Positions 42,140 through 52,145 of a DNA stretch of 64,000 bases are shown here, piece after piece; position 1 is the stretch's first letter, and each line of letters begins with the position of its first letter. The notes beneath the pieces were generated by a model. That model worked only from the letters and a program-made list of their open reading frames with translations, searched no databases and was not told the DNA's origin. The position numbers and the translations under genes are program-made. This DNA comes from an uncultured Mucispirillum sp. (lineage in GTDB: Bacteria > Chrysiogenota > Deferribacteres > Deferribacterales > Mucispirillaceae), in assembly GCA_944324465.1 (NCBI GenBank), contig CALUWI010000003.1, positions 62,001-126,000 of the forward strand. Direction: 5' to 3'.

Positions 42140-44035
42140 ATGTCACAAACTATGGAGTTTAAAACAGAAGTATCTAAGTTATTAGATATTGTTATTCATT
42201 CCCTTTATTCTAATAAGGATATTTTCTTAAGGGAGCTTATATCTAATGCAAGTGATGCAATAGATAAAATCCGCTATGAAGGCTTAACAGACCAAAGCAA
42301 ATATGAAAATGACACTGACTGGAAAATAAAACTTACACCTAATAAAGCAGCAGGCACACTTACTATATCAGATAATGGTATAGGTATGGATTATGATGAA
42401 GTTATAAATACTTTAGGTACTATTGCAAACAGCGGTACAAAAGAATTTATGAAAATGCTTGAAGAAAAAAATGCCAAAGACGCTGTTGAATTAATCGGCC
42501 AGTTTGGTGTTGGTTTCTATTCTGCATTTATGGTATCAGATAAAGTTACTGTTATCACAAGAAAAGCAGGGCAGGAAAAAGGTGTTAAATGGGAAAGCGA
42601 AGCTGCAGGCACTTTTGAAATAGGCGAAGCAATAAGGGCAAACCGTGGAACAGATATTATTCTGCACTTAAAAGAAGATGATAAAAAATATCTTGATGAG
42701 TGGACATTAAGAGATTTAGTTTCAAAATATTCTGACTATATAGAGCACCCAATAGTTATGGATGTGGAAAGACCTAAAAAAGATGAAGAAGGCAAACCAC
42801 TTGAAGAAAAAGAAATAAAAGAAGAAGTATTAAACTCAAGAAAAGCTATATGGTTAAGAAATAAATCAGAAATCACTCAAGAAGAATATAATGATTTTTA
42901 TAAACATATAACTCATGATTATTCTGACCCGTTAAAAACAATCCACTTTAAAGTGGAAGGTACTCATGAATTTGCAGGGCTTTTATATATACCAAAAATG
43001 AAACCTTTTGATATTATATATAAAGAATATAAATCAGGTCCTATGCTCTATGTAAAAAGAGTGCAGATTATGGAGCACTGCGAAGAACTTTTCCCACCTT
43101 ATTTAAGGTTTGTAAAAGGTGTTGTTGAATCAAATGATTTACCGCTTAATATTTCAAGGGAAATTCTGCAGAATAATAAACTTATTGAAGTTATGCGTAA
43201 AAATATCACTAAAAGAGTGCTTGATGCCTTAACTGAAATGAAAAATAAAGAATATGATACTTATGTATCATTCTATAAAGAATTTGGCAGAATATTAAAA
43301 GAAGGTCTGCATTTTGAATATGATAAAAAAGAAAATATTGCAGATTTAGTGTTAGCTGAATCTACTGCTACAGAAGATGGCAAATATACTACTTTTGCAG
43401 ACTATATAAGCCGTATGAAAGAAGGGCAGAACGATATTTACTATATCTTATCAGCATCAAGAGCAGAAGCAATGGCAAGCCCGTATATGGAAGGCTTAAC
43501 TAATAAAGGCTATGAAGTGCTTATATTAACTGATGATATAGATGATATTGTTATATCAGCTCTTGGAGAATACAAAGGCAAACAGTTTAAATCAGTTGTA
43601 AAAGGCGATATTAACTTAACTGATGAAGAAAAAGCAGCAAAAGAAAAGAAAACTGAAGAATTAAGCTCTATTTTAGGCTTTATTAAAGAACAGTTAAAAG
43701 ATAAAGTTGCAGATGTTCGCCTTTCAAGCAGGCTTACAGACAGCCCAGTATGTTTAGTTCGTGGCGAAACAGATTTTGACCCACACATAGAGCAGATTAT
43801 GAAAGCTATGGGACAGGCTTATATGGCAGCAAAACGCACTATGGAAATCAATGCAGAACACCCATTATTTGTTAAATTAAATGAAGTGTTCAATAAAGAT
43901 AAAGAAAACCCAGTGTTAAAAGAATATGTAGATTTGCTTTATGATGAAGCCTTAATATTAGAAGGTGCAAAACCAGTAGATGCAGGACTTTTTGCAAAAA
44001 GAGTAGCATCACTTATGATAAAAGGTTTAGAATAA
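42140..44035 (+). CDS. htpG: Hsp90-family chaperone HtpG
   Basis: I chose ATG 42140 behind TAGGAGA; the upstream extension overlaps CIRCE. 631 residues, full length. The GHKL ATPase motifs are clear: ELISNASDAIDKIRY, ISDNGIGMDYDE, IGQFGVGFYSAFMV. The middle domain (LPLNISREILQNN) and C-terminal dimer domain are complete. A cytoplasmic ATP-driven chaperone, apparently controlled by HrcA here. Confidence 0.97.
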   Translation: MSQTMEFKTEVSKLLDIVIHSLYSNKDIFLRELISNASDAIDKIRYEGLTDQSKYENDTDWKIKLTPNKAAGTLTISDNGIGMDYDEVINTLGTIANSGTKEFMKMLEEKNAKDAVELIGQFGVGFYSAFMVSDKVTVITRKAGQEKGVKWESEAAGTFEIGEAIRANRGTDIILHLKEDDKKYLDEWTLRDLVSKYSDYIEHPIVMDVERPKKDEEGKPLEEKEIKEEVLNSRKAIWLRNKSEITQEEYNDFYKHITHDYSDPLKTIHFKVEGTHEFAGLLYIPKMKPFDIIYKEYKSGPMLYVKRVQIMEHCEELFPPYLRFVKGVVESNDLPLNISREILQNNKLIEVMRKNITKRVLDALTEMKNKEYDTYVSFYKEFGRILKEGLHFEYDKKENIADLVLAESTATEDGKYTTFADYISRMKEGQNDIYYILSASRAEAMASPYMEGLTNKGYEVLILTDDIDDIVISALGEYKGKQFKSVVKGDINLTDEEKAAKEKKTEELSSILGFIKEQLKDKVADVRLSSRLTDSPVCLVRGETDFDPHIEQIMKAMGQAYMAAKRTMEINAEHPLFVKLNEVFNKDKENPVLKEYVDLLYDEALILEGAKPVDAGLFAKRVASLMIKGLE

Positions 44036-44062
44036 TAAAAATAAATCATTTAAATAATTTCA

Positions 44063-44087
44063 AAGCCTGCTTATGCAGGCTTTTTTT
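44063..44087 (+). terminator. Rho-independent terminator of htpG
   Basis: AAGCCTGC-TTAT-GCAGGCTT (44063-44082) followed by TTTTT. Confidence 0.9.
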
Positions 44088-44157
44088 ATGTATTGAATTG
44101 TAGTTGTTTTGTTATGAAGTATAACTATATGGTAAATAAGGAATAATTTAAATTTAT

Positions 44158-44231
44158 TACACTTTTTATAAGGAAAAAATGTAAAATACTACACTTTTTG
44201 CAGGGAAAAAGTGCGAAATCTTACACTTTTT
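44158..44231 (+). repeat. Three 32-bp-spaced direct repeats upstream of the methylase-ATPase operon
   Basis: TACACTTTTT starts at 44158, 44190 and 44222, exactly 32 bases apart (three helical turns). The first two units also carry GGAAAAA, and the second forms an inverted repeat CACTTTTT/AAAAAGTG. This is iteron- or operator-like. No gene lies in 44088-44483. Confidence 0.7.
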
Positions 44232-44366
44232 ACAATGAAACTTATTTCTGCTATTATATAGCCTTAACTCAACAAACTCTGTAATATTCAAGCATAAAAT
44301 ATATAGTCTAGTATATTCATTTTTATAAAAAATTAGTTTACTTTTTATATGTATTTTTATATATTT

Positions 44367-44416
44367 ATAAACACATATAAACACATACATATACCTATAA
44401 ACACATTAAAACACTT
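44367..44416 (+). repeat. Ten-base phased ATAAACACAT repeats
   Basis: ATAAACACAT occurs at 44367, 44377 and 44397, with a degenerate fourth unit near 44407. All are on the same helical face, about 70-115 bases before the methylase start. They could bind a regulator or bend DNA. Confidence 0.65.
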
Positions 44417-44483
44417 TGAAGTATATTTAAATATTTATAAATACTTGAATATATTTTAAATAATGATAAAATAGAGCATCAGA

Positions 44484-45347
44484 ATGAAAAATACATATAC
44501 ACCATTAAGATATCCTGGTGGAAAAAGTAAACTGGCTAAACAATTTGAAATAATTTGTAAATCAAATAATATTGATATGTATATAGAGCCTTATGCAGGT
44601 GGATTTGGCATTGGTTTATATTTGCTTTTAAATAATATTGTAAAAAATGTTATTATAAATGATATTGACCCTCTTATACATTCTTTTTGGTATTCTATAT
44701 TAAAGCATAATAAAAAATTTATTAATATGATATATAATACAGATATTACAATGGATAACTGGTATAAGTATAAAGAAGTTATAAAAAATCATAGTGAATA
44801 TGATAAATTTACTGTTGGTTTTGCAACTTTTTTTATGAATAGAACAAACCGTTCTGGTATTATCAAAGCAGGAGTTATTGGTGGAAAAAATCAAAACGGC
44901 AACTATAAACTAGATGCTCGGTTTAAAAAAGATGAGTTAATAGAAAAAATAGAGCGTATTAATAAGTATAAAGATAGTATAAAACTTTATAAAAAAGATG
45001 CTTTACAGTTAATTAAATCTATAAAGAATAAACTTGATAATCATTCTTTAATATATTTTGACCCACCATATTATTATAATGCAAATACATTATATAATAA
45101 CTTTTATAAACCAGAAGACCATAAGAAAATCGGTAAGTTTATTCAAAAGTTAGATTATCCATGGATAGTTACTTACGATGATGTAAAAGAAATATCAGAT
45201 ATATACAGCAGTTCACAACAATTTAGCTATACATTAAATTACAGCATATCTAAATATAATAATAAAGGCAGCGAACTGCTGATATATAATGATATAAATA
45301 TTGATAAAGCAATATTTAATAATTCTTTGGAGTTATCATGTATATAA
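44484..45347 (+). CDS. D12-class (Dam-like) DNA adenine methyltransferase
   Basis: 287 residues. RYPGGKSKLA at residues 9-18 is the SAM-binding start of D12 enzymes, YIEPYAGGFGIGLYLL follows, and YFDPPYYYN at about 191 is the catalytic DPPY motif. FFMNRTNRSGII is also typical. It methylates adenine N6, presumably at a short site. The gene overlaps the ATPase gene by ten bases, so the two are co-translated and likely act together in defence. Confidence 0.9.
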   Translation: MKNTYTPLRYPGGKSKLAKQFEIICKSNNIDMYIEPYAGGFGIGLYLLLNNIVKNVIINDIDPLIHSFWYSILKHNKKFINMIYNTDITMDNWYKYKEVIKNHSEYDKFTVGFATFFMNRTNRSGIIKAGVIGGKNQNGNYKLDARFKKDELIEKIERINKYKDSIKLYKKDALQLIKSIKNKLDNHSLIYFDPPYYYNANTLYNNFYKPEDHKKIGKFIQKLDYPWIVTYDDVKEISDIYSSSQQFSYTLNYSISKYNNKGSELLIYNDINIDKAIFNNSLELSCI

Positions 45348-46996
45348 ACCAATTAGAAATTTATAATTTTAGAGCATTTTCAGGTAAAAAAATAGTACAA
45401 GATGAAAATGGTAATATGATAGAGAAAGAAATTCATTATAAATTTAATTTTGTTAATGGTTTAAATTGTATAGCAGGGCATAATGGTATAGGTAAATCAA
45501 CAATTTTAGCTATGCTTGGCAATTGTGGGGAATTAAAAGATGATTTTGCAACACATTTAAATGGCAGTAAATTTTGTGGAGATTATAAAGACATCATTAA
45601 AGGTAATCCAGCTCATGATCCAACAGGCAAAGTGTGTACTCTACATTTTTCTGATTTACCTTCAAATTACAGTTATTCTGAAACATATTTAGAAAGTCTT
45701 GAATTTAGGACAACTTTTCAATCAAATAATACAAGATATAGATTAATTCCAGTAAAAAATAGAAGTAGAAGAACGGAAAGTAAACTTATATGGCCAGTTT
45801 ATTATATGGGTTTATCAAGGTTGTATCCAGTTGGAGAATCTTCAAAAATATTTAATAGTTTATTATCAGAAGATATATTAAATGAAATAAAAGATGAATA
45901 TAAAAATATTATCCCGTCTCAAAATGATTATATCTCTGTATCAAGTGTTAGAATTACAGGGACAAAGAAAAAGCTAGGAGTTGGTGTTTCTACTGAAAAA
46001 TATAGTTATGAAGCAAATTCTGCAGGGCAGGATAATATAGGACAAATATTACTTTCTGTTTTATCGTTTAAAAAGTTAAAAGAAAAACTTGGTGATGAAT
46101 ATTTTGGTGGTTTATTACTAATTGATGAGATAGATGCATCTTTACATCCTGCTGCTCAATTAAAACTATTAGATTATCTTTACAAGCAATCACAAGAATT
46201 ATCTCTGCAAATTATTTTTACAAGTCATAGTATAAATGTTATAGATCACTTAATATCTAAAAGAGAAAAAGGAAAGATAGTAAATGTAGTTTACATTAAT
46301 ACATGCTATGGTTCAATTGATATTAGAGAAAATCCATCTAGTAGATTTGTACATAATAACTTAACAGAAAGTTATACAGGAATACCAGTATCTGTAAAAT
46401 TTACACTACTTACGGAAGATGATGTGGCTCGAAAATATTTGCAAGCCTTATTGAAGTATAAAGATTTTAAATATAATCATAAATTAGCAATACCAGATAT
46501 GAATATAGGTTGGGCTGAAATTATTAAATTAGTAACACATGACTTTTATAAATTTAAAGATGTTATTGTTGTTTTAGACCCAGATTTAAATAATATAAAA
46601 AAGCGAAGGGATCTAGAGGATAACTTAAGAGGTACTAAATATAAAATAAATACTCACAACAGCAGTATATTTATATTACCGGGCAATGACTGTATAGAAA
46701 CAATGATATGGAATTGGGTTTCTAATCTTGATGATGGACATAAATTATTTAAAGAAACTTATTTTTATGATAATGGTATAGCAAAAATAAATATCATAAA
46801 TCAAGGTCCCAATACAGCTTATTATGATAATATTGCATCAACATTAAATAAGGTTAAGCAATGGTATAAAGACAATGAGCATTTGATGGATACTATAATG
46901 CACTATATGATTGAAGAACTTGATAATAAGGGAGCATTAGATAATTTTTATAATAATTTTAATAAATTTGTAGAGATGTTAGTTTTTTCTAATTAA
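45338..46996 (+). CDS. OLD-like AAA ATPase with putative TOPRIM nuclease domain
   Basis: 552 residues. ABC/SMC-type ATPase: INQLEIYNFRAFSG start, Walker A GHNGIGKST (about 47-55), NSAGQDNIGQILLS signature region, Walker B LLLIDEIDASLHP (about 260-272) and the TSHS switch. The C-terminal part has LLTEDDVARKY and VIVVLDPDLNN (near 410), which look like the conserved Glu and DxD of an OLD-type TOPRIM nuclease. Paired with the methylase, it may act on unmethylated or foreign DNA. Its 3' end overlaps that of the convergent hsdS by 18 bases. Confidence 0.75.
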   Translation: MYINQLEIYNFRAFSGKKIVQDENGNMIEKEIHYKFNFVNGLNCIAGHNGIGKSTILAMLGNCGELKDDFATHLNGSKFCGDYKDIIKGNPAHDPTGKVCTLHFSDLPSNYSYSETYLESLEFRTTFQSNNTRYRLIPVKNRSRRTESKLIWPVYYMGLSRLYPVGESSKIFNSLLSEDILNEIKDEYKNIIPSQNDYISVSSVRITGTKKKLGVGVSTEKYSYEANSAGQDNIGQILLSVLSFKKLKEKLGDEYFGGLLLIDEIDASLHPAAQLKLLDYLYKQSQELSLQIIFTSHSINVIDHLISKREKGKIVNVVYINTCYGSIDIRENPSSRFVHNNLTESYTGIPVSVKFTLLTEDDVARKYLQALLKYKDFKYNHKLAIPDMNIGWAEIIKLVTHDFYKFKDVIVVLDPDLNNIKKRRDLEDNLRGTKYKINTHNSSIFILPGNDCIETMIWNWVSNLDDGHKLFKETYFYDNGIAKINIINQGPNTAYYDNIASTLNKVKQWYKDNEHLMDTIMHYMIEELDNKGALDNFYNNFNKFVEMLVFSN

Positions 46997-47716
46997 AAAT
47001 TCTTTTAAATTATTGCAATAGGTTAAGAGTTCATCAACTTTTTCAACAATTCTTTCCTGCTCTTTAAGTGGTGGCAGTGGAAAAATCAAAGTATTCATAT
47101 CATTTGAGTTTATTGCAGGATAGCTTGTGCCTCTTACAGCTTTATTTATTTGGAAAGAAAGCAATTCTGTATAGAATAAGTGATATAAAAATTTAGAATC
47201 TACAATATTATATGGAGTTAAAACAGCAAACCCTGTTGATACAATCATATCTTCTGAATTGAAATCTATATGTGCAAAACCTTTTAAATTTGGTCTAACT
47301 GTTGCAATAATAACATCATTTTTTTTAATAATTCGTCTAGCTCGTGATGGTGAATTTTTAAATATTATATTATTATCTGGTATATTTATTTGTCCAGTTT
47401 TAACAGCAGATAAATCAATATATTTAAAACTATAATTAGGATTTGTATCATTTTTGAGAGTATTTTTGTTAATTTCGCACACTTCCCCCAGTCTGACCCA
47501 TTTCCAGTTTTTAGGTATATCATAAGGTATTTCATCATCAGTGATAGGTGGTAGTGGTTTTTCTTTTTTTATTTTGCTTTGTTTTATTAAGTTTTCTTTT
47601 TCTGCTATTATTTTTTCATAAAGTATGCTTGCAGGTTCATCGTGTATATCCTGCGGAACTAATTTTCCTTCTACTGCATACTGTAAAATTGCTTTTCTTA
47701 AATCTGCTGCTTTCAT
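46979..47716 (-). CDS. hsdS: Type I restriction specificity subunit HsdS, half-size (one TRD)
   Basis: 245 residues; normal HsdS has about 400 and two target-recognition domains. Here one conserved region (MKAADLRKAILQYAVEGKLV), one recognition domain (IPKNWKWVRLGEVCEI...GTSYPAINSNDM) and one spacer (LPPLKEQERIVEKVDELL) are present, then the protein stops at KEFLIRKN. It may work as a homodimer recognising a palindromic split site, or be truncated by arrival of the converging methylase-ATPase module. It starts directly after the hsdM stop. Confidence 0.8.
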   Translation of the reverse strand: MKAADLRKAILQYAVEGKLVPQDIHDEPASILYEKIIAEKENLIKQSKIKKEKPLPPITDDEIPYDIPKNWKWVRLGEVCEINKNTLKNDTNPNYSFKYIDLSAVKTGQINIPDNNIIFKNSPSRARRIIKKNDVIIATVRPNLKGFAHIDFNSEDMIVSTGFAVLTPYNIVDSKFLYHLFYTELLSFQINKAVRGTSYPAINSNDMNTLIFPLPPLKEQERIVEKVDELLTYCNNLKEFLIRKN

Positions 47717-49153
47717 TTATACATCTCTTTTCATAACTTCTTCTATTGTATTAAGCAGGTTATTAATATTTTCAGTTATTTCTTGCCTTTCTAATTTATA
47801 GTTTTCCATAAATTCATAAGGATTTAATATTTCTTCTTCCTCATGTGGAAATCCGCAGAAATCAAGGTTATAATTATTTGCAATAATTTCATCTATACTT
47901 ATAAGCTTTGATACATCACTTATCTCTCTATTATTCCACCAGGCACGCACTGGGTCAAAATGAATATCAAGCATAGGGCGGGTTTTAGAAAAATGTTTAT
48001 ATCCTTCTGGCATTTCTAGCCTGTAATACCAAATATTTTCTGTTTTTTTGCCTTTTTCAAAAAATAAAAGGTTAGTATTAATATTTGTATAAGGTGCAAA
48101 CACATCATTAGGAAGTCTTATAATAGTATGCAGGTTACATTCTTCTAAAAGTTTCTTTTTTATACTTGTTTTTACATTACTGCCAAATAAAAAACCATCT
48201 GGCAGGACAAGGCCGCATCTGCCATTTTCTTTTAATAAATACATAATATGTACCATAAATAAATCGGCAGTTTCTTTTGACCTTAAGTTACTTGGCACAG
48301 AGCTTGTAACTGCATCTTCTTCAGCTCCGCCAAAAGGTGGGTTTGTTACAATAATATCCACTAAATCATTATCGTTATAATCTGCAACAGGTGTGCGGAG
48401 TGTATTATCGTTTATAATATTTGGCACATCTATATTATGCAATATTAAGTTTGTAACACATAATATATGTGGATATGGTTTTTTCTCTATACCTTTAATA
48501 TTTGTTTGTAACAGTTTATAGTCTTCTGGAGTATTTAATGTATATCTATCTATTACACTTGTTAAAAAGCCGCCTGTTCCACATGCAGGGTCCAGCACTT
48601 TTTCATGAATTTTAGGGTCTATCATTTCCACTATAAATTTAGTAACAGGGCGGGGTGTATAAAATTCTCCAGATTTACCTGCACTTTGCAGGTCTTTAAG
48701 CATTGTTTCATATATATCATTAAATAAATGGAAATCAGGCATAGCAGTAAAATCAAGCTCTTTATTTAATTTATTAATTACCTGCCTAAGTAATGTGCCA
48801 GATTTCATATAATTTATAACATCATTTATGGTAGTTTTTAAAAGCCATTTGCGTTTTGTTTTATCATCATAGGTTTCAAGAGATTTAATATCATCAAACA
48901 TATGTTCAATAAATTTTAAAAGCTCATCGCCAGTAATACCTTCATCCTGAGCTGCCCAGTTACGCCATTGATACATTGTAGGCATAACAGGTTTGTAGTT
49001 ATCTTCTAAAAGTTCCCATTCCTGCTCTTTATAATCAAAAGCTTTTAAAAATAAAAGCCATGCAATCTGCCCTATATATTGAGCATCACCATTTATACCT
49101 TCATCCATTCTCATTATATCTTTTAAAGCTTTTGTTAAGCCTGATATTGCCAT
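47717..49153 (-). CDS. hsdM: Type I restriction-modification methyltransferase subunit HsdM
   Basis: 478 residues. LDPACGTGGFLTS near 187 binds SAM and IVTNPPFGG near 270 is the catalytic NPPF motif. The N-terminal helical domain (GLTKALKDIMRMDEGINGD) and GEFYTPRPVTKFIVEMIDP are typical. It methylates adenine in the HsdS-defined site and forms the core of the restriction complex. No frame damage. Confidence 0.95.
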   Translation of the reverse strand: MAISGLTKALKDIMRMDEGINGDAQYIGQIAWLLFLKAFDYKEQEWELLEDNYKPVMPTMYQWRNWAAQDEGITGDELLKFIEHMFDDIKSLETYDDKTKRKWLLKTTINDVINYMKSGTLLRQVINKLNKELDFTAMPDFHLFNDIYETMLKDLQSAGKSGEFYTPRPVTKFIVEMIDPKIHEKVLDPACGTGGFLTSVIDRYTLNTPEDYKLLQTNIKGIEKKPYPHILCVTNLILHNIDVPNIINDNTLRTPVADYNDNDLVDIIVTNPPFGGAEEDAVTSSVPSNLRSKETADLFMVHIMYLLKENGRCGLVLPDGFLFGSNVKTSIKKKLLEECNLHTIIRLPNDVFAPYTNINTNLLFFEKGKKTENIWYYRLEMPEGYKHFSKTRPMLDIHFDPVRAWWNNREISDVSKLISIDEIIANNYNLDFCGFPHEEEEILNPYEFMENYKLERQEITENINNLLNTIEEVMKRDV

Positions 49154-49162
49154 TTCTACCTC

Positions 49163-51526
49163 TTATGCTGCATAAATTTCATTTTCAAGTTCTTTTATAA
49201 TATTTTCAAAATTTTTTCTACCTTTAAATATGGTATTTAATATATACATTGGATTGCCTATTTTATTTACAGGCTCCAGCTTTAATATATCTATAGTTTC
49301 TAAATTTCTTATGTCAGTTTCTGCATATTTATCAAGCAGGGCACTTATAACTTCCTGCACTTTAGTACCATATTTTGCAAAATAGTTGCGTTTTTTTACA
49401 TTTGCTATACGCTCTTTTTTAGTTAATGGGGGTTTGTCATAAGCTATATGGCAAAGCATATCAAAAGGGTCTAAATCTTTTTTTGTGTTTGCCTTTAATT
49501 CTTCCATAAATATACCAGCTTTTTCCATTTCATCTATTATTATAGATTTTTTCTCAGCACTATTCCAAGCCTGTAGAAAATTATCAAGGGTGGCATACTT
49601 GTTTTTTATATTTTTTCTTGTATAGTCTTTAAATGATTCAGTTATAAGTTTGCCATTATAATCTAAATATTTTACTAAATCTTTTAAAACTGATACTTCC
49701 ACATTATCAACATAATATTTTTTTGGCTCATTACTTGTAAGGGGCAGGGAAGTGTCTTGTTTTTTCTCATTTTCTTCTTTTTCTGCTGTTTCTGCTGTAA
49801 GTGTTTCATCATCAAATTTATATTTTTTGCCTTTTGTAGTTATGTCGTATTCTTCACTTTTCAGTGGTTCGCCGTCAAAGGCAGCATCAGCAAAAAGCCT
49901 TGTAACATTTCTAAAATCAATTATAGTAAAGTAAAGCTTGTTTTTTTCTTCTACAAGCCTTGTGCCTCTGCCTATAATCTGCTTAAATTCTATTATGCTG
50001 TTTATATTGCTGTCTATTACTATAAACTCTACAGTTTTAGTATCAACTCCAGTAGATAAAAGTTTAGATGTGGTAACTAAAACTGGGTAGCTTGAGTTTT
50101 TATTGCAAAAGTTTTCTATTTGGTTTTTACCTTCTTCATTATCACTTGTTATCTGCATAACATATTTATCATTTATTTTTACCATATCTGCATTTTCATT
50201 AACTAGAGCCTGCCGCATAAATGCTGCATGTTCTTGATTTACACAGAAAAATATTGTTTTTGCCATCCGCTTATTATGAGCTTTTAAGTAGTCAGATACA
50301 TATTTTGCAACAGTTTCTGTTCGTTTGCCTAAAAATAGTGTTCTGTCAAAATCTTTATCGTTATATTCTCTATCTTCTATTAAGTTACCATATTTATCTT
50401 TTTGGTTGCGTTCTGGGCGAAAGCCTTCCACATCTTTATCTAATATTACGCGTATTACTTTATATGGTGCCAGAAAACCATCTTCTATACCCTGCTTTAA
50501 AGAGTATGTATATACTGGCTCTCCAAAGTATGAAATATTAGATACTTCTTTATTTTCTTTTGGTGTGGCTGTAAGTCCAATTTGTGCAGCATTGTCAAAA
50601 TATTCTAATACTTCACGCCACTGGCTGTTTTCACTTGCACTGCCCCTGTGGCACTCATCAACTATTACTAAATCAAAAAAATCTTTGCTAAACTGTTTAA
50701 ATATATTTTTTGTATCATCCTGCCCTGTAATACTCTGATATAGTGCTAAATATATCTGGTAAGATTTATCAACTTTTCTATTTGTTACCATCGTCATATT
50801 TTTTTTAAATGGTGAAAAATCACCAGTATATGTTTGGTCGCGTAAAGCTTCCCTGTCTGCTAAAAAGAGTATTCTTTTTTTAATACCAGCTTTCCAAAGC
50901 CGCCATGCAATTTGGAAAGCTACATAAGTTTTGCCAGTTCCTGTTGCCATTACTAGAAAAACTCTTTTTTCTCCATTAATTATGGCATTATATGTATTAT
51001 TAACAGCATTAAGCTGATAATATCTAGGCATTTTGTCATTTTCTGTATAATATGATGAGCTTAGCTGTTTTTCTTTTATGCTGTCTATATTATTATATTT
51101 TTTATATATATCCATAAGTGTATCTGGGGAAGGAAATTCAGCAAGACTTATTTCTCTTTCTATTTTTTCATTTTCACTTGCATATTTATTATGAAAAAGA
51201 AAGCCATCACCATTTGATGAAAATACAAATGGAATATTAAGCATTTCTGCATACCCTAAAGCCTGCTGCATTCCATCTGATATTTTATGTTTATTGTCTT
51301 TTGCTTCAATTACTGCAATAGGTGTATGAAAATTATAAAAAAGCACATAATCTGCTCGTTTAATAGTATTAATATCACGAATACATGTATTATGCCTTGC
51401 AATAATTCTGCCTGCTGTAAGCTGGTATTCTTCTCTTATCTGGTGTTCCTGCCAACCTGAATTTTTAATAGCAGGTGTAATATATCTTGTGCGTATTTCC
51501 TGTTCAGTAAGCTCTTTTTTATCCAT
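49163..51526 (-). CDS. hsdR: Type I restriction endonuclease subunit HsdR
   Basis: 787 residues. PIAVIEAKDNKHKISDGMQQALGYAE near 70 is the PD-(D/E)XK nuclease core. The SF2 translocase has Walker A MATGTGKTYVAF near 195, VDECHRG, IGLTATPKE and IGRGTRL. It cleaves DNA after translocation when the site is unmethylated. First gene of the R-M-S operon on the minus strand; intact. Confidence 0.95.
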   Translation of the reverse strand: MDKKELTEQEIRTRYITPAIKNSGWQEHQIREEYQLTAGRIIARHNTCIRDINTIKRADYVLFYNFHTPIAVIEAKDNKHKISDGMQQALGYAEMLNIPFVFSSNGDGFLFHNKYASENEKIEREISLAEFPSPDTLMDIYKKYNNIDSIKEKQLSSSYYTENDKMPRYYQLNAVNNTYNAIINGEKRVFLVMATGTGKTYVAFQIAWRLWKAGIKKRILFLADREALRDQTYTGDFSPFKKNMTMVTNRKVDKSYQIYLALYQSITGQDDTKNIFKQFSKDFFDLVIVDECHRGSASENSQWREVLEYFDNAAQIGLTATPKENKEVSNISYFGEPVYTYSLKQGIEDGFLAPYKVIRVILDKDVEGFRPERNQKDKYGNLIEDREYNDKDFDRTLFLGKRTETVAKYVSDYLKAHNKRMAKTIFFCVNQEHAAFMRQALVNENADMVKINDKYVMQITSDNEEGKNQIENFCNKNSSYPVLVTTSKLLSTGVDTKTVEFIVIDSNINSIIEFKQIIGRGTRLVEEKNKLYFTIIDFRNVTRLFADAAFDGEPLKSEEYDITTKGKKYKFDDETLTAETAEKEENEKKQDTSLPLTSNEPKKYYVDNVEVSVLKDLVKYLDYNGKLITESFKDYTRKNIKNKYATLDNFLQAWNSAEKKSIIIDEMEKAGIFMEELKANTKKDLDPFDMLCHIAYDKPPLTKKERIANVKKRNYFAKYGTKVQEVISALLDKYAETDIRNLETIDILKLEPVNKIGNPMYILNTIFKGRKNFENIIKELENEIYAA

Positions 51527-51605
51527 TATATCACCTTGATATATATTATAAAAGTATATTCAAAATGTAAAGATAAATATATGTTATAAAATGTATAAAG
51601 CAGTA

Positions 51606-52145
51606 TTAAAATAGATATTTTGCGGCTTTTAAAAGTGAACGCATTAAATCTTCCATATCATCATTATTATTAGATTTATTTTCTTTTCTATATTCCCATG
51701 GAGCCTGCGGATTATCACCTTTCCAAAGTCCTATTTTTTGATTTCTTGCATTTTTTTCTGCTTCTGCATATTTTTTAGATTTGTAATAATATTTATAATG
51801 CCATGCCCAGCCTGCTTTTATCATTTCATAATTTAAGTCTTTATTATCCCCATAAAGAGTGGCAACTACTCTGCCGTAATCATCTTTACTGCGAATTTTG
51901 TATGTAAGGCGTTTATTTTTTACTATTTTTCTAAGATAATCTCTTGAAGCCTGCCCATATTTTTGTGTAGTTTCTGGTGCATCTATACCATAAAGCCTGA
52001 TTTTTACTTTCTTGTTGTTGCCATTTATAATATTTAATGTATCGCCATCTGGAATTGACACAATCTTTATAATACTTTCATCTGCCAGCACTGTAAAAGG
52101 CAGAAGAAGGATAAAAATAAAAAGAAGTAAAAATGTTTTTTTCAT
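51606..52145 (-). CDS. Secreted thermonuclease (SNase-like)
   Basis: 179 residues with a signal peptide ending TVLAD. The staphylococcal nuclease motifs are present: IPDGDTLNI, VKIRLYGIDAPET, YGRVVATLYG and EMIKAGWAWHYK. Calcium-dependent nuclease of DNA and RNA, exported. Separate from the restriction operon by 80 bases; possible roles are nutrient scavenging or degrading extracellular DNA. Confidence 0.9.
   Translation of the reverse strand: MKKTFLLLFIFILLLPFTVLADESIIKIVSIPDGDTLNIINGNNKKVKIRLYGIDAPETTQKYGQASRDYLRKIVKNKRLTYKIRSKDDYGRVVATLYGDNKDLNYEMIKAGWAWHYKYYYKSKKYAEAEKNARNQKIGLWKGDNPQAPWEYRKENKSNNNDDMEDLMRSLLKAAKYLF

Noticed and set aside
44158-44231. Possible CRISPR-like array
   Set aside because: Three 10-base matches at 32-base spacing are too short and too few, and the intervening bases are related to each other rather than unique spacers; no cas genes nearby.
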